A stretch of 64,000 nt of DNA from Irregularibacter muris (GTDB lineage Bacteria > Bacillota > Clostridia > Eubacteriales > Garciellaceae): contig NZ_JANKAS010000002.1 in assembly GCF_024622505.1 (NCBI RefSeq), positions 310,001 to 374,000 on the forward strand. Direction: 5' to 3'. Shown here piece by piece: positions 17,422-26,644 of the stretch (position 1 is its first letter; each line of letters starts with the position of its first letter). The translations under genes and the position numbers were made by a program. The notes below the pieces were generated by a model that saw only the letters and a program-made list of their open reading frames with translations, was not told the DNA's origin and made no database searches.

Positions 17422-18432
17422 TTAGTCTTCCTCCCTATTTGCGTATAAATTTTTTATCTCCTCTTCAATATGTGTAGCAACATCCTGTTGTAAATATACA
17501 ATTCCTTGTCTAATTGCATTTTTTATTGCATTGGCATCTGAACTTCCATGGGCTTTTATTAGTCCTCCCTTAACCCCTAAAAATGGTGCCCCCCCATGTT
17601 CACTATAATCAAATTGATCCTTAAAACTTTGGAGAGATGGTTTTAAAAAATAGCCCCCTATTTTTCCCCGAGCACTTTTGAAAATCTCTTCTTTCAAAGA
17701 ATGTAAAATAAATGTAGCTAAACCTTCTGTCAACTTTAAAATTACATTTCCCGTAAAGCCATCACATACAAGAACATCGGCTACTCCATAGGGAATATCC
17801 CGAGCTTCTACATTTCCTATAAAATTTATATTTGTATTTTGTAATAATTCATAGGTGTTTTTGGTAAGTTCATTTCCTTTTTGAGCTTCAGCACCAATGT
17901 TTACAAGACCTACCCGGGGTAATTCAATCCCTATTACCTTATTCATATAGATAGAACCCATTAAAGCAAATTGTTGTAGATTTTGGGGCTTACAGTCTGC
18001 ATTTGCTCCCGCATCGATCAATAAGGATACTCCCATTTTTGTGGGAATGACTGGCGCTAAGGCGGGTCTTAATATGCCCTTAATCCTTCCAATTCTCAAC
18101 AATCCCCCCGCCAGTAAGGCTCCAGTATTTCCTGCAGAAATTAAAACGGATTGATTATTTTCCTTCACCAAGGCCATGCCTTTTACCATAGAAGAATCCT
18201 TCTTCCTTCTAATGGCCAAAGCAGGCTCATCATCATTGGTAATAATTTCTGAGGCATTAACAATATTAATTTTATTTTTATCATATTGATATTTCCATAA
18301 TTCTTTTTGTAGTTCTTCCTGTTTCCCGATTAAGGTGATAGAAACATCATATTCTTCAGCAGCTAATACACAACCCTTAACAATTTCAAAAGGAGCATGA
18401 TCTCCACCCATACCATCAACATATATTTTCAA
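17422..18432 (-). CDS. plsX: Phosphate acyltransferase PlsX
   Basis: Converts acyl-ACP to acyl-phosphate, the first step of phospholipid synthesis in the PlsX/PlsY pathway. It begins [14 protein letters not shown] and contains [30 protein letters not shown] and [14 protein letters not shown]. 336 aa. Its ATG overlaps the fapR stop by 4 bp. The partner plsY is not seen in this window, although gpsA is. Confidence 0.98.
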   Translation of the reverse strand: MKIYVDGMGGDHAPFEIVKGCVLAAEEYDVSITLIGKQEELQKELWKYQYDKNKINIVNASEIITNDDEPALAIRRKKDSSMVKGMALVKENNQSVLISAGNTGALLAGGLLRIGRIKGILRPALAPVIPTKMGVSLLIDAGANADCKPQNLQQFALMGSIYMNKVIGIELPRVGLVNIGAEAQKGNELTKNTYELLQNTNINFIGNVEARDIPYGVADVLVCDGFTGNVILKLTEGLATFILHSLKEEIFKSARGKIGGYFLKPSLQSFKDQFDYSEHGGAPFLGVKGGLIKAHGSSDANAIKNAIRQGIVYLQQDVATHIEEEIKNLYANREED

Positions 18433-19013
18433 TGTATTTCACCTTCACTTTCTTGGTCAGAAAAAGATACTAATATAAATTTCCCGCGAAAAACTTCTTC
18501 TGATTTTACTCTGATTTTAACCCATACAAAATATTTATCTTCTCCTCTTTGTCGAATAACCTCCGCCCGAGCAACTAACTTTTGTCCAGAATAAACTGGT
18601 TTTTTATATTTAATATTAGCTACACCTATTAATGCAACCTGGGCATCAATAACCGCAATAGCTAAAGATTCAGCTAAGGAATAAATATGATGTCCTTTGA
18701 CAATCCTAGTTTTTTCAAAAGCATGTTGATTTAATGTTTCAAAAATAGAAATGGCACTTTTCCCTAAATTCATTTCAACTAGTTCACCAATAATTTCACT
18801 TTTCTTTAAGGATTTCACCTTATCTATACTGTTCTCGGCCATACTTTTGACTCTCTCTCTCAGTTCGGGAATTCCCAACTCCAGCCTATCCAATCTTATG
18901 GTTTGAATACTTATGGCAAAGATTTCACTGAGTTCTTCGTCAGTTAGAAAAGGATCTTCCTGCAGCCTAGCCACCAATTGCTTTTGCCTTTCAGCTTTAT
19001 TCATTCTTTTCAA
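18429..19013 (-). CDS. fapR: Fatty acid and phospholipid synthesis repressor FapR
   Basis: Malonyl-CoA-responsive repressor of lipid-synthesis genes. The N-terminal helix-turn-helix ([36 protein letters not shown]) is followed by a thioesterase-like hot-dog domain that binds malonyl-CoA. The start is taken as TTG 19013, 6 nt after GAGGTG, giving [13 protein letters not shown], which aligns with the B. subtilis N-terminus; upstream ATG codons lack ribosome sites. First gene of the lipid operon, with a FapR-like operator on its own promoter. Confidence 0.95.
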   Translation of the reverse strand: MKRMNKAERQKQLVARLQEDPFLTDEELSEIFAISIQTIRLDRLELGIPELRERVKSMAENSIDKVKSLKKSEIIGELVEMNLGKSAISIFETLNQHAFEKTRIVKGHHIYSLAESLAIAVIDAQVALIGVANIKYKKPVYSGQKLVARAEVIRQRGEDKYFVWVKIRVKSEEVFRGKFILVSFSDQESEGEIH

Positions 19014-19040
19014 TAATATCACCTCTATCATCACTTAACT

Positions 19041-19058
19041 ATAATACCAGGTGCTAAT
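19041..19058 (-). promoter_or_regulatory. FapR operator
   Basis: Minus strand reads ATTAGCACCTGGTATTAT, close to the known FapR box TTAGTACCTRGTACTAA with the central ACCTGGT intact. It lies immediately downstream of the -10 box, where binding would block initiation. Confidence 0.8.
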
Positions 19059-19087
19059 AGTATATTATAATTTAATTTATAAATCAA
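19059..19087 (-). promoter_or_regulatory. Sigma-A promoter of the fapR-plsX-fab operon
   Basis: TTGATT and TATACT separated by 17 bp on the minus strand, abutting the FapR operator. Confidence 0.75.
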
Positions 19088-19091
19088 GAAA

Positions 19092-19128
19092 ATAAAAAAA
19101 GATAGCAAACTTTCATTTACTATCTTTT
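19092..19128 (-). terminator. rpmF terminator
   Basis: Twelve-base stem AAAGATAGTAAA/TTTGCTATCTTT with a 6-nt loop and seven T residues, 12 nt past the rpmF stop. It separates rpmF from the fapR operon. Confidence 0.88.
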
Positions 19129-19140
19129 CACCATTTCATA

Positions 19141-19317
19141 TTATTCTACATCAATAACTTCCATTTTTTTATATGTTCCACAGGATTTACAAACTCTATG
19201 GGGTAATTTAGCTTCCCCACATTTTGGACATGTGCTTAAGCCAGGTAATGATAATTTCCAATTTGCTCTTCTTTTATCTCTTCTTGCTTTGGATACTTTT
19301 CTTTTTGGCACTGCCAT
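19141..19317 (-). CDS. rpmF: 50S ribosomal protein L32
   Basis: Small zinc-ribbon ribosomal protein of 58 aa. It begins [20 protein letters not shown] and carries [20 protein letters not shown], a complete four-Cys zinc site. Preceded by GGAGGTGTAG. It follows yceD by 13 bp, the conserved yceD-rpmF pair, and is closed by a terminator before fapR. Confidence 0.98.
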   Translation of the reverse strand: MAVPKRKVSKARRDKRRANWKLSLPGLSTCPKCGEAKLPHRVCKSCGTYKKMEVIDVE

Positions 19318-19330
19318 TCTCTACACCTCC

Positions 19331-19816
19331 TTATTCCTCATCAAATAAGTCCTTTAATAAAACCAGGCGGGGGTCAATATCTTCATCTTCACAATAACAT
19401 TTTTCAATATTCAAATTCTTCCCGCATTTAGGACATATACCCTTGCATTCTTCACTACATATTGCTTGTAAAGGAAGATTTAAAATAATATTTTCCCATA
19501 ATATACTAGAAAAGTCAATCTTACCACTTGTTATGAAGAAAGATTTATCACTGACTGAAATTTTTTCTTCAAAGGAAAATTCCAATGGATATATAAATTT
19601 CTCTAAACATCTTCCACAGGATAATTCAACTTTACTCTCTGCATTTCCTTGCAAAACTAAGGTATCTTCCTCCAAATAACCCTCACCAACAACTTCTAGC
19701 GGTGACACAAAGATTATGTTTTCATTTTTATCGGAAATTTCTTTCACTTCAACTTGATCTTTAAAGTTAATGTGTCTTTCTTCTTCCTTAATTAGTTTGG
19801 AAAAATCGATGATCAA
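19331..19816 (-). CDS. yceD: DUF177 family protein YceD (YlbN)
   Basis: Conserved protein of 161 aa, almost always next to rpmF and linked to 23S rRNA accumulation in plants and bacteria. Cysteines occur as CGRC in the middle and as CSEECKGICPKCGKNL plus CYCEDEDIDPR near the C-terminus, likely a metal site. The start is TTG 19816, 7 nt after GAGGTG. Transcribed from a consensus promoter at 19848-19876 with rpmF. Confidence 0.93.
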   Translation of the reverse strand: MIIDFSKLIKEEERHINFKDQVEVKEISDKNENIIFVSPLEVVGEGYLEEDTLVLQGNAESKVELSCGRCLEKFIYPLEFSFEEKISVSDKSFFITSGKIDFSSILWENIILNLPLQAICSEECKGICPKCGKNLNIEKCYCEDEDIDPRLVLLKDLFDEE

Positions 19817-19847
19817 CTTTATTCACCTCAAAGTCTGTGCCTGAATT

Positions 19848-19876
19848 ATTATATAAATTTAATGATGGTTTGTCAA
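19848..19876 (-). promoter_or_regulatory. Sigma-A promoter of yceD-rpmF
   Basis: Perfect consensus TTGACA-17-TATAAT on the minus strand, 32 bp upstream of the yceD start. Confidence 0.88.
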
Positions 19877-19900
19877 GCATAAAACCTTTACAGCTAAATA

Positions 19901-21100
19901 TTATTCTAATCCTACAATTCTCTTTGTATCTCTTGCGATCATAAGTTCTTCATTAGTGGGGATGACCATTATTTTCACTTTAGAATTTTCCTGTGAAACA
20001 ATAGCTTCTTTTCCTCTAATATTATTTTTTTCTTCATCTATTTCAGCACCAAAAAATTCTAAGCCTTTACAAATCTCTTGTCTATTTGATGCAGAATTTT
20101 CACCTAGGCCTGCTGTGAATACAATAACATCTACACCACCCATTGCTGCAGCATAAGCTCCTATAGTTGTTCTCACTCTATAATTAAAAACATCCAAGGC
20201 TAATTGTGCTCTTTTATTTCCTTCCTCGGCAGCTCCTTCTATATCTCTAAAATCACTGCTCACTCCAGAAATACCCAAAACACCAGATTTCTTATTTAAA
20301 ATATCATTGACCTCTTGGCTGGTCATTCCCTCTTTTTCCATCAAAAAGGTTACTATTGCTGGGTCTATATCACCGGATCTTGTCCCCATAGCCAAACCTT
20401 CTAGAGGCGTGAAGCCCATACTAGTCTCTATTGATTTTCCATCTTTAATTGCTGCAATACTGGCACCATTGCCTAAATGACAGGTAATTATTTTTAGGGT
20501 TTCAATAGGCTTGTCTAATATTTCTGCAGCTCTTTGAGAAACAAATTTATGAGAGGTACCATGAAAACCATATTTTCTAACTTTATATTTATCATAATAT
20601 TCGTAAGGTATTGGATAGATATAGGCCTCTTCTGGCATGCTTTGATGAAAGGCTGTATCAAATACCCCTACCATAGGAACATTCGGTAGTATTTCTTGAC
20701 AGGCTTCTACACCCATAATATTTGGTGGATTATGTAAAGGTGCTAAATCAATACACTCTTTTAACGCATTCATTACTTCATCTGTAATAAGAACAGATGA
20801 GGCAAATTTTTCACCTGCATGAACCACTCTATGCCCTACTGCAGAAATTTCATCCATTGAGTCTATTACTCCATGTTCCTCATCTACTAACATTCCCAAT
20901 AGGATTTCTAAGGCTACCTTATGATCTTTCATAGGCTTTTGTATGACTACTTTATCTTTTCCCTCAGGTTGATGGGTTAACACTGAACCCTCTATTCCTA
21001 TTCTTTCTCCTAATCCTTTGGCTAGTACTTGCTCATTTGTCATATTAATTAATTGATATTTTAATGATGAGCTGCCACAATTAATAATTAATACATTCAT
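19901..21100 (-). CDS. ackA: Acetate kinase
   Basis: Interconverts acetyl-phosphate and acetate with ATP formation, the energy-yielding end of fermentative or acetogenic metabolism. ASKHA fold with [12 protein letters not shown] at the N-terminus, [37 protein letters not shown] and [11 protein letters not shown]. 399 aa. It has GGAGG upstream of ATG. pta is not adjacent. It is divergent from tmcAL, whose enzyme consumes acetate. Confidence 0.98.
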   Translation of the reverse strand: MNVLIINCGSSSLKYQLINMTNEQVLAKGLGERIGIEGSVLTHQPEGKDKVVIQKPMKDHKVALEILLGMLVDEEHGVIDSMDEISAVGHRVVHAGEKFASSVLITDEVMNALKECIDLAPLHNPPNIMGVEACQEILPNVPMVGVFDTAFHQSMPEEAYIYPIPYEYYDKYKVRKYGFHGTSHKFVSQRAAEILDKPIETLKIITCHLGNGASIAAIKDGKSIETSMGFTPLEGLAMGTRSGDIDPAIVTFLMEKEGMTSQEVNDILNKKSGVLGISGVSSDFRDIEGAAEEGNKRAQLALDVFNYRVRTTIGAYAAAMGGVDVIVFTAGLGENSASNRQEICKGLEFFGAEIDEEKNNIRGKEAIVSQENSKVKIMVIPTNEELMIARDTKRIVGLE

Positions 21101-21264
21101 TGTATGTCCTCCTTTGTATACATTGTTAATAATACTATTTTAACACAACTTAATAAAAATTCTATTTTTCTTTCAAAATTCCTTCTTTTTCTTTGTTTTT
21201 TTTATTAAATATTGTACTATTGGTATAGATTGTACAAATTAATAGGATAAGGGAGTTGTTCCTA

Positions 21265-22512
21265 ATGGGTATAACCGGATTAATTGTTGAATATAATCCC
21301 TTTCACAATGGGCATCAATACCATTTGTCCCATTCTAGGGAAGTCACTAAAAATGAATATACTATTGCTATAATGAGTGGTCATTTTTTACAAAGAGGCG
21401 AACCTGCACTATTTAATAAGTGGATTAGAACAAAAATGGCTCTTTATGCCGGGGTTGATATTGTCATTGAATTACCCGTTGTTTTTAGTTGTCAGAGTGC
21501 AGAGCTTTTTGCCTTTGGATCTGTACAGTGTTTAGAAAAATTAAATGTTGTTACTCATCTAGTATTTGGAAGTGAATATGAGAATTTTCATTCCATAGAG
21601 AGTATAGCTAAGATTTTAGCCCACGAACCAGAATTATTTAAAACTCTACTGAAAAATCAATTAAAAACCGGTGTATCCTTTCCTCAAGCGAGAATGACAG
21701 CTCTAGAAAAGTATATCTCCCATAGTGGACATCAAGATAAGAATATATCTTCTATTTTGAGCCAGCCCAATAATATATTAGCAGTGGAATATACTAAGTG
21801 GTTACACCGTTTTAAAAGTTCCATTCAACCTAGAAGCATTAAAAGAATTGGCTCAGGTTATCATGATTCTAATATTAACACAGATATTTCTAGTGCAACG
21901 GCCATTAGAAATCTTTTAATAACCAAAGAATATCCTTTTGAAATATTGGAAAACCTAGTGCCTCCCTGTACCTTTTCTCTTATCCAAGAAGCCTTAAACA
22001 CTCATTTTCTTGGACAATTAAATACGTTATCTCCTAGTATTTTATCCCTGATCACAAAAAGTAATGCCCTGGATCTTAAAAATTTTATGGATGTCACTGA
22101 AGGACTAAATAATCGATTTAAAAAGCTTTTAAAGACTAATTCTATTGATCAATATATTGATTTAATTAAGACAAAAAGATATACCCAAACGAGGATCCAA
22201 AGAATTTTATGTCAAATGCTTTTAGGGATTACTGATGAGGACTTTAAACTATTTATGAAAAATGATGGAGTACAATATATTCGAGTTTTAGGTTTTAATA
22301 AGAAAGGGATGGAAGTTTTACCCCAAATCAAAAGGAATTGTTCCCTACCTATTATTACTAATCTTGCAAAATCCTATAGATCTTTAAACCCTATTCAAAA
22401 GAAAATGATGGATTATGATATTCTTGCAACCAACTTATATAATCTACATTTTACAAAAGATCAGTACTTTCAACAAAATATGGACTTTTATTGTTCTCCT
22501 ATTATAGTCTAA
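21265..22512 (+). CDS. tmcAL: tRNA(Met) cytidine acetate ligase TmcAL (YlbM)
   Basis: Uses ATP and acetate to make N4-acetylcytidine at the wobble position of elongator tRNA-Met. Nucleotidyltransferase-like N-terminus GITGLIVEYNPFHNGHQYHL with the HxGH motif, then SGHFLQRGEPA and FGSEYENF. 415 aa. The start is ATG 21265 with GGGAG 9 nt upstream; an in-frame TTG at 21256 touches the ribosome site. Ends inside a 53-nt palindromic terminator. Divergent from ackA. Confidence 0.94.
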   Translation: MGITGLIVEYNPFHNGHQYHLSHSREVTKNEYTIAIMSGHFLQRGEPALFNKWIRTKMALYAGVDIVIELPVVFSCQSAELFAFGSVQCLEKLNVVTHLVFGSEYENFHSIESIAKILAHEPELFKTLLKNQLKTGVSFPQARMTALEKYISHSGHQDKNISSILSQPNNILAVEYTKWLHRFKSSIQPRSIKRIGSGYHDSNINTDISSATAIRNLLITKEYPFEILENLVPPCTFSLIQEALNTHFLGQLNTLSPSILSLITKSNALDLKNFMDVTEGLNNRFKKLLKTNSIDQYIDLIKTKRYTQTRIQRILCQMLLGITDEDFKLFMKNDGVQYIRVLGFNKKGMEVLPQIKRNCSLPIITNLAKSYRSLNPIQKKMMDYDILATNLYNLHFTKDQYFQQNMDFYCSPIIV

Positions 22513-22555
22513 TAAATAAGAAGGTTTACTAAACCTTCTTATTTATTAGACTATA
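22503..22555. terminator. Long bidirectional terminator, tmcAL/murG-like
   Basis: Two perfect 26-base arms around a single central C, including the last codons and stop of tmcAL. It serves the convergent tmcAL and the MurG-like gene. Arms core: TAAGAAGGTTTA/TAAACCTTCTTA. Confidence 0.85.
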
Positions 22556-22597
22556 TTATAAAATAGAACAGTTGATCTTGTTTTCATGCTTTTGATC

Positions 22598-23677
22598 CTA
22601 CTTAGCTGTATCTTTTACATTATGGCATATAACTTCCATCACCTTTTCTATGGCATTAGTCATTGCACTAGCTTCCATTTTTGCTATATATTCTTTTTCT
22701 TTACTACTCACATGATTTATTGCATTAATCAAGGTTTCCTCATTTAGGGTTTCTTCCTCCACAACATAGCTAAAACCTTGTTTTTTATAGGACTCTGCAT
22801 TAAGTATCTGATCTCCTCTACTGGCCTGCCTAGATAGTGGAATGAGGATATTGGGTTTTTTTAAGGCTAATATCTCATTTAATGTTGTGGCACCTGCCCG
22901 GGAGACAACGATATTTGCCATGGCAAATATATGGGGAAGTTCATCTGAAATATATTCAAATTGCTTATAGCCTGGAATATTGTTTAAATTTTTTTCTATA
23001 TTTCCTTGCCCACATATATGACATATGTGATGATTTTCTAATAAAGTATCTAGAGATTGTCTTATGGTTTTGTTTAATATTTGTGAACCCAAACTTCCTC
23101 CAATGATAACAATAATGGGTTTTTTATCATGAAAAGAACAAAGCTTCCTTCCAAAAACTTCATTCCCTGTAAAAAGTGTTTCTCTAACAGGAATACCTGT
23201 AAGTTTACTTTTATCCTTTGGTAGGAATTTTATTGTCTCAGGAAAGGAATAGCATATATTTTTTGCAAAAGGTAAAGCAATTTTATTGGCTAATCCTGGG
23301 GTAATATCGGACTCATGAAGAACCACTGGAATTCTTTTACTCCATGCGGCCCAAACCAAAGGAGAGGAAACAAAACCTCCCTTACTAAAAAGTATATCTG
23401 GTTTTAATTTGTTCAATATAGCCAATGATTGCATAAACCCTTGAGATATTTTTGCTATATCTGTAATATTTTTCACATCCAGATATCTTCTAAGTTTACC
23501 AGCTTTAATAGTATAATAAGGAATATTTTCCTTTTCAATCAACTGCCTTTCTATCCCATCTTTCGTGCCTACATAATAAACACTAAAACCTTCTTTTCTC
23601 AATGAAGATAGTAAAGCAATGTTAGGAGTTACATGCCCTGCAGTACCCCCTCCGGTCATTATAATCTTTTTCATCAT
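22598..23677 (-). CDS. murG: MurG-family UDP-GlcNAc:lipid I glycosyltransferase
   Basis: GT28 glycosyltransferase, by family the enzyme that turns lipid I into lipid II at the cytoplasmic face of the membrane. N-terminal MTGGGTAGHVTPNIAL is the lipid-binding glycine loop; SKGGFVSSPLVWAAW, HESDITPGLANKI, IIGGSLGSQILN and SRAGATTLNEILALKKPNILIPL follow. 359 aa from ATG 23677 (GGAG 6 nt upstream). It lies outside any cell-wall cluster, next to a UbiA prenyltransferase, so it may be a second, non-canonical MurG; whether another copy exists in the genome cannot be told here. Confidence 0.85.
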   Translation of the reverse strand: MMKKIIMTGGGTAGHVTPNIALLSSLRKEGFSVYYVGTKDGIERQLIEKENIPYYTIKAGKLRRYLDVKNITDIAKISQGFMQSLAILNKLKPDILFSKGGFVSSPLVWAAWSKRIPVVLHESDITPGLANKIALPFAKNICYSFPETIKFLPKDKSKLTGIPVRETLFTGNEVFGRKLCSFHDKKPIIVIIGGSLGSQILNKTIRQSLDTLLENHHICHICGQGNIEKNLNNIPGYKQFEYISDELPHIFAMANIVVSRAGATTLNEILALKKPNILIPLSRQASRGDQILNAESYKKQGFSYVVEEETLNEETLINAINHVSSKEKEYIAKMEASAMTNAIEKVMEVICHNVKDTAK

Positions 23678-23778
23678 AACACGCTCCAAATTTTTTCATT
23701 CTATCTCGCCCATGTTAAACCATTAGGCTAATTGATTTTGATTTATAACTTTGCATTTAACTCGTACTAGATATCTTC

Positions 23779-24729
23779 CTATAGATTTATAATACTCGCT
23801 ACAATCAAGGTTATAACTCTGATGAAATTTATCAAAATAAAATTTTTAACTGCTAGAATAAAAGTATCCTTTTTATCTTGTCTTTTCAAAAATGTTTGAA
23901 TATTTTTTCTAACGGGCAAAGCTGTAATCAAGACGATTAACGAAAGAATCGACTCAACTTTTAGAACAACTAACAATATTATATCAAGATAAAGAAATGC
24001 ATATGAAAATGCAAAAAGTTTTAAGGATAAATCTTTGCCTATGTATATAGGTAAAGTATATCGCGCATTTTGTATATCTTCCTCCATATCACATATATTA
24101 TTTGCAAACATTATATTTGCGATACCTATTACAGCTGGCAAAGATACAAGAAATATATAGAATACTTCTACTATATCTATATGAAATGTGAGTACATGAC
24201 CTCTTAAAATGAGCGTTAATATCTCTTGATTAAAAACATGTATATAGATAGATATAAAGGGAATGACAAAGCCCATAAAAAGCCCTGAAAAAATTTCCCC
24301 TAAGGGCATTCTGGATATGGGTATAGGACCAAAGGAATAACAAATCCCCACGAAAAAAGATATCGCTCCTAATAATAAAATAACCACATTGGTATTTAAA
24401 AATAAAAATATTCCAGAAATTAAAGCAATGCCTACTAAAATAAATATAGCCAATAAAACTGAAAACTCACTTAAATTATCTCGTACAATGGCATTATGTA
24501 GTTCATAGCCATACCCTTCTTTTTTAATAGCTTTTTTATAGTCTATATAATTATTTATCGCCGTAGTGGCCATATCAAAAGTAAGTAAAGAAACAAGCAT
24601 GAAAATAAAGTTTTTTAAATTAAAATGATGGAAATGATATACCGCATAGATTGTCCCTAAAGATAAAGGAATTACACTTGCAACCTTAGTTTGAATTTCT
24701 ACCAGCTTGAAAAAACTAGCAATCGACAC
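23779..24729 (-). CDS. UbiA-family prenyltransferase, MenA-like
   Basis: Integral membrane protein of 316 aa with about eight hydrophobic helices. Both aspartate-rich motifs of the UbiA superfamily are present: INNYIDYKKA near residue 60 and FANNICDMEEDIQNARYTLPIYIG near 210; the second resembles the MenA form NNxRDxxxD. MenA attaches a polyprenyl chain to dihydroxynaphthoate, but no other menaquinone gene is here, so the acceptor is uncertain. GTG start with GGAGG 8 nt upstream. An extended -10 TGTTATAAT lies at 24775-24783. Confidence 0.8.
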   Translation of the reverse strand: MSIASFFKLVEIQTKVASVIPLSLGTIYAVYHFHHFNLKNFIFMLVSLLTFDMATTAINNYIDYKKAIKKEGYGYELHNAIVRDNLSEFSVLLAIFILVGIALISGIFLFLNTNVVILLLGAISFFVGICYSFGPIPISRMPLGEIFSGLFMGFVIPFISIYIHVFNQEILTLILRGHVLTFHIDIVEVFYIFLVSLPAVIGIANIMFANNICDMEEDIQNARYTLPIYIGKDLSLKLFAFSYAFLYLDIILLVVLKVESILSLIVLITALPVRKNIQTFLKRQDKKDTFILAVKNFILINFIRVITLIVASIINL

Positions 24730-24871
24730 CTACTTGTCCTCCTATTCTATTGTAAACAATACTTAACCCACATTATTATAACATAAAAACATATGAATTT
24801 TGATATGGCATAATATCATTTTATTCAAATATATTTAGATATAAGGATATAGTCAAATTAAAATTTTAAAA

Positions 24872-24900
24872 GTATGTACTTTTAAATGTGATCATACCAT
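24872..24900 (+). promoter_or_regulatory. Candidate sigma-E promoter of ylbJ
   Basis: CATACCAT at 24893 closely matches the sporulation sigma-E -10 (CATACAAT); GTATGTA 14 bp upstream is only a partial -35 match. It lies 40 bp before the ylbJ start. Confidence 0.4.
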
Positions 24901-24940
24901 TTTACAATGACTTTATAAAATTTATTCTAGGAGGTGGCTC

Positions 24941-26161
24941 ATGAGAAAAAAAAATTCGGGACTTTTCGCTCCTTTTATTTTTTTGATCATCTTAATATTA
25001 ATGGTGTGCTTCCCTAATACCTCTTACAACGCAGCCAAGAGAGGGGTAGATATTTGGTTTAACAATGTATTTCCTGCTCTCCTTCCATTTTTTATTGGTA
25101 CTGAAATATTAACTGGTTTAGGTATAGTGCACTTTTTAGGGGCACTTTTGGAACCTATAATGTATCCTATTTTTAACATACCAGGAGTCGGCTCTTTTGC
25201 ATACGCTATGAGCATTACTTCTGGATATCCTATGGGGGCTAAGATTACCGCTGAGTTAAGAGATAAAGGATTGTGCTCTAGAGAAGAAGGTCAACGTCTT
25301 CTTGCCCTATGTAGCACCTCTGGCCCTTTATTTATGATTGGAGCTGTGGCTATAGGAATGTTTAATGATGCCACATTAGGTATAATGATTATGCTTTCTC
25401 ACTATATAGGCTCTATATTTACAGGCATTATTTTTAGAAACTATGGAAGTAAAAAAAATCTTTCTTCATACAATAAAAAAACTTCTAACCTCTTTGATTC
25501 TATTCGCGTGGCTAGAAAGGAGGATGGAAGAAAACTTGGTGAGTTACTAGGAGATGCGGTAAAAAATTCTATTAACACTTTATTAATTATCGGGGGCTTT
25601 ATTATCCTCTTTTCTGTTATTATTGAATTATCCTTAACCATTAAACTACTTGATTTTTTGGCTCTAGCCATATCTCCATTGTTTCATTTTGCAAATGCCT
25701 CCAGTTTGATTATAAAGGGTTTGTTAAGTGGCCTTGTAGAAATTACAAACGGTGTCAATATTATTAGTCAGACTACTGATTCCATCATGTTACAAGGGGT
25801 ATTAACATCTTTTATTATTGCATGGGGTGGTCTTTCTATCCATGCCCAAGCCATTAGCTTAATTAGTAAAACAGATTTAAAGGTTCTTCCCTATTTGGTA
25901 TCTAAAATACTTCATGGCCTTTTTTCCGGTATTTCTTGTTATTATTTAATGCGTAGTCTCTTCCCTTACTTTCAGAAAAGAACTGTGCCTACATTCTTAG
26001 GGAATAATGCCCATTACTTTCCACAATTGACTTGGTATAACAAGCTTTTACTTAGCTTGAATTTCTGCATATCTATACTTTCAATCTTAATACTTGTGGG
26101 ATTTTCAATATATGTATATCTAAAATTTAAATACAAAATTAAGAAGATTAAAAAAAGCTAA
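24941..26161 (+). CDS. ylbJ: Sporulation integral membrane protein YlbJ
   Basis: Polytopic membrane protein of 406 aa with nucleoside-recognition/gate-type repeats. YlbJ is made in the mother cell under sigma-E and is needed for spore cortex formation in Bacillus. Visible features: N-terminal TM helix, FNNVFPALLPFFIGTEIL, SGYPMGAKITAELRDKG, STSGPLFMIGAVAIGMF, and later TM pairs, with GLVEITNGVN in the second half. Start ATG follows GGAGGTGGC. Plus-strand single gene between divergent and convergent minus-strand genes, closed by a shared terminator. Confidence 0.9.
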   Translation: MRKKNSGLFAPFIFLIILILMVCFPNTSYNAAKRGVDIWFNNVFPALLPFFIGTEILTGLGIVHFLGALLEPIMYPIFNIPGVGSFAYAMSITSGYPMGAKITAELRDKGLCSREEGQRLLALCSTSGPLFMIGAVAIGMFNDATLGIMIMLSHYIGSIFTGIIFRNYGSKKNLSSYNKKTSNLFDSIRVARKEDGRKLGELLGDAVKNSINTLLIIGGFIILFSVIIELSLTIKLLDFLALAISPLFHFANASSLIIKGLLSGLVEITNGVNIISQTTDSIMLQGVLTSFIIAWGGLSIHAQAISLISKTDLKVLPYLVSKILHGLFSGISCYYLMRSLFPYFQKRTVPTFLGNNAHYFPQLTWYNKLLLSLNFCISILSILILVGFSIYVYLKFKYKIKKIKKS

Positions 26162-26178
26162 ATAAATTTAGCTTTTTT
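26151..26178. terminator. Bidirectional terminator ylbJ / coiled-coil gene
   Basis: AAAAAAGCTAAAT/ATTTAGCTTTTTT with a 2-nt loop, overlapping both stop codons and giving a T-run on either strand. Confidence 0.8.
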
Positions 26179-26618
26179 TATCTTCGTAATTCTTTTCTAT
26201 TTTCATCAATAGTTGAAAGAATATCTTGAAGCTGACTTTGAACCTTTAGCAGGATGCTGTCGGCATATTCCTTAGTCCCCAATCTTATTTCCTTTGCATT
26301 ATCTTGGGCTTTCTGGATAATTTCTTCTGCGAGCTCATAGGCATTTTTTGTTATTTCATTTTCATCTACCATTTTCTTTATATAGTTTTCTGTTTCCTCT
26401 ACAATCGTTTCTGCTTCTTTTTGAGCCTCCACTAATATTTTTTTTCGCTCCTCTTTAATCCACTGAGACTGCTTTATCTCATCAGGTAAATTAATACGAA
26501 TATCCTGTATAATGGCAATGACTTCTTCTACATTGACTAATGTTTTATTTGAAAATGGAAGAGTTGCTCCATTTTCAATGATGTCTTCCAATTGATCTAA
26601 TAAATACATAATCTGCAT
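26178..26618 (-). CDS. Coiled-coil protein, V-ATPase subunit H-like
   Basis: 146-aa, highly charged and almost entirely helical protein. Glu/Lys-rich heptads (KKILVEAQKEAETIVEETENYIKK, AYELAEEIIQKAQDNAKEI) resemble DivIVA tails and the so-called ATPase subunit H of clostridial genomes. No catalytic motif is seen and the true role is unknown. GGGGGAG precedes ATG 26618. It lies 26 bp downstream of coaD, so it is probably cotranscribed with rsmD-coaD. Confidence 0.75.
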   Translation of the reverse strand: MQIMYLLDQLEDIIENGATLPFSNKTLVNVEEVIAIIQDIRINLPDEIKQSQWIKEERKKILVEAQKEAETIVEETENYIKKMVDENEITKNAYELAEEIIQKAQDNAKEIRLGTKEYADSILLKVQSQLQDILSTIDENRKELRR

Positions 26619-26644
26619 ATAAACTCCCCCTTTCTTTATGAAAT

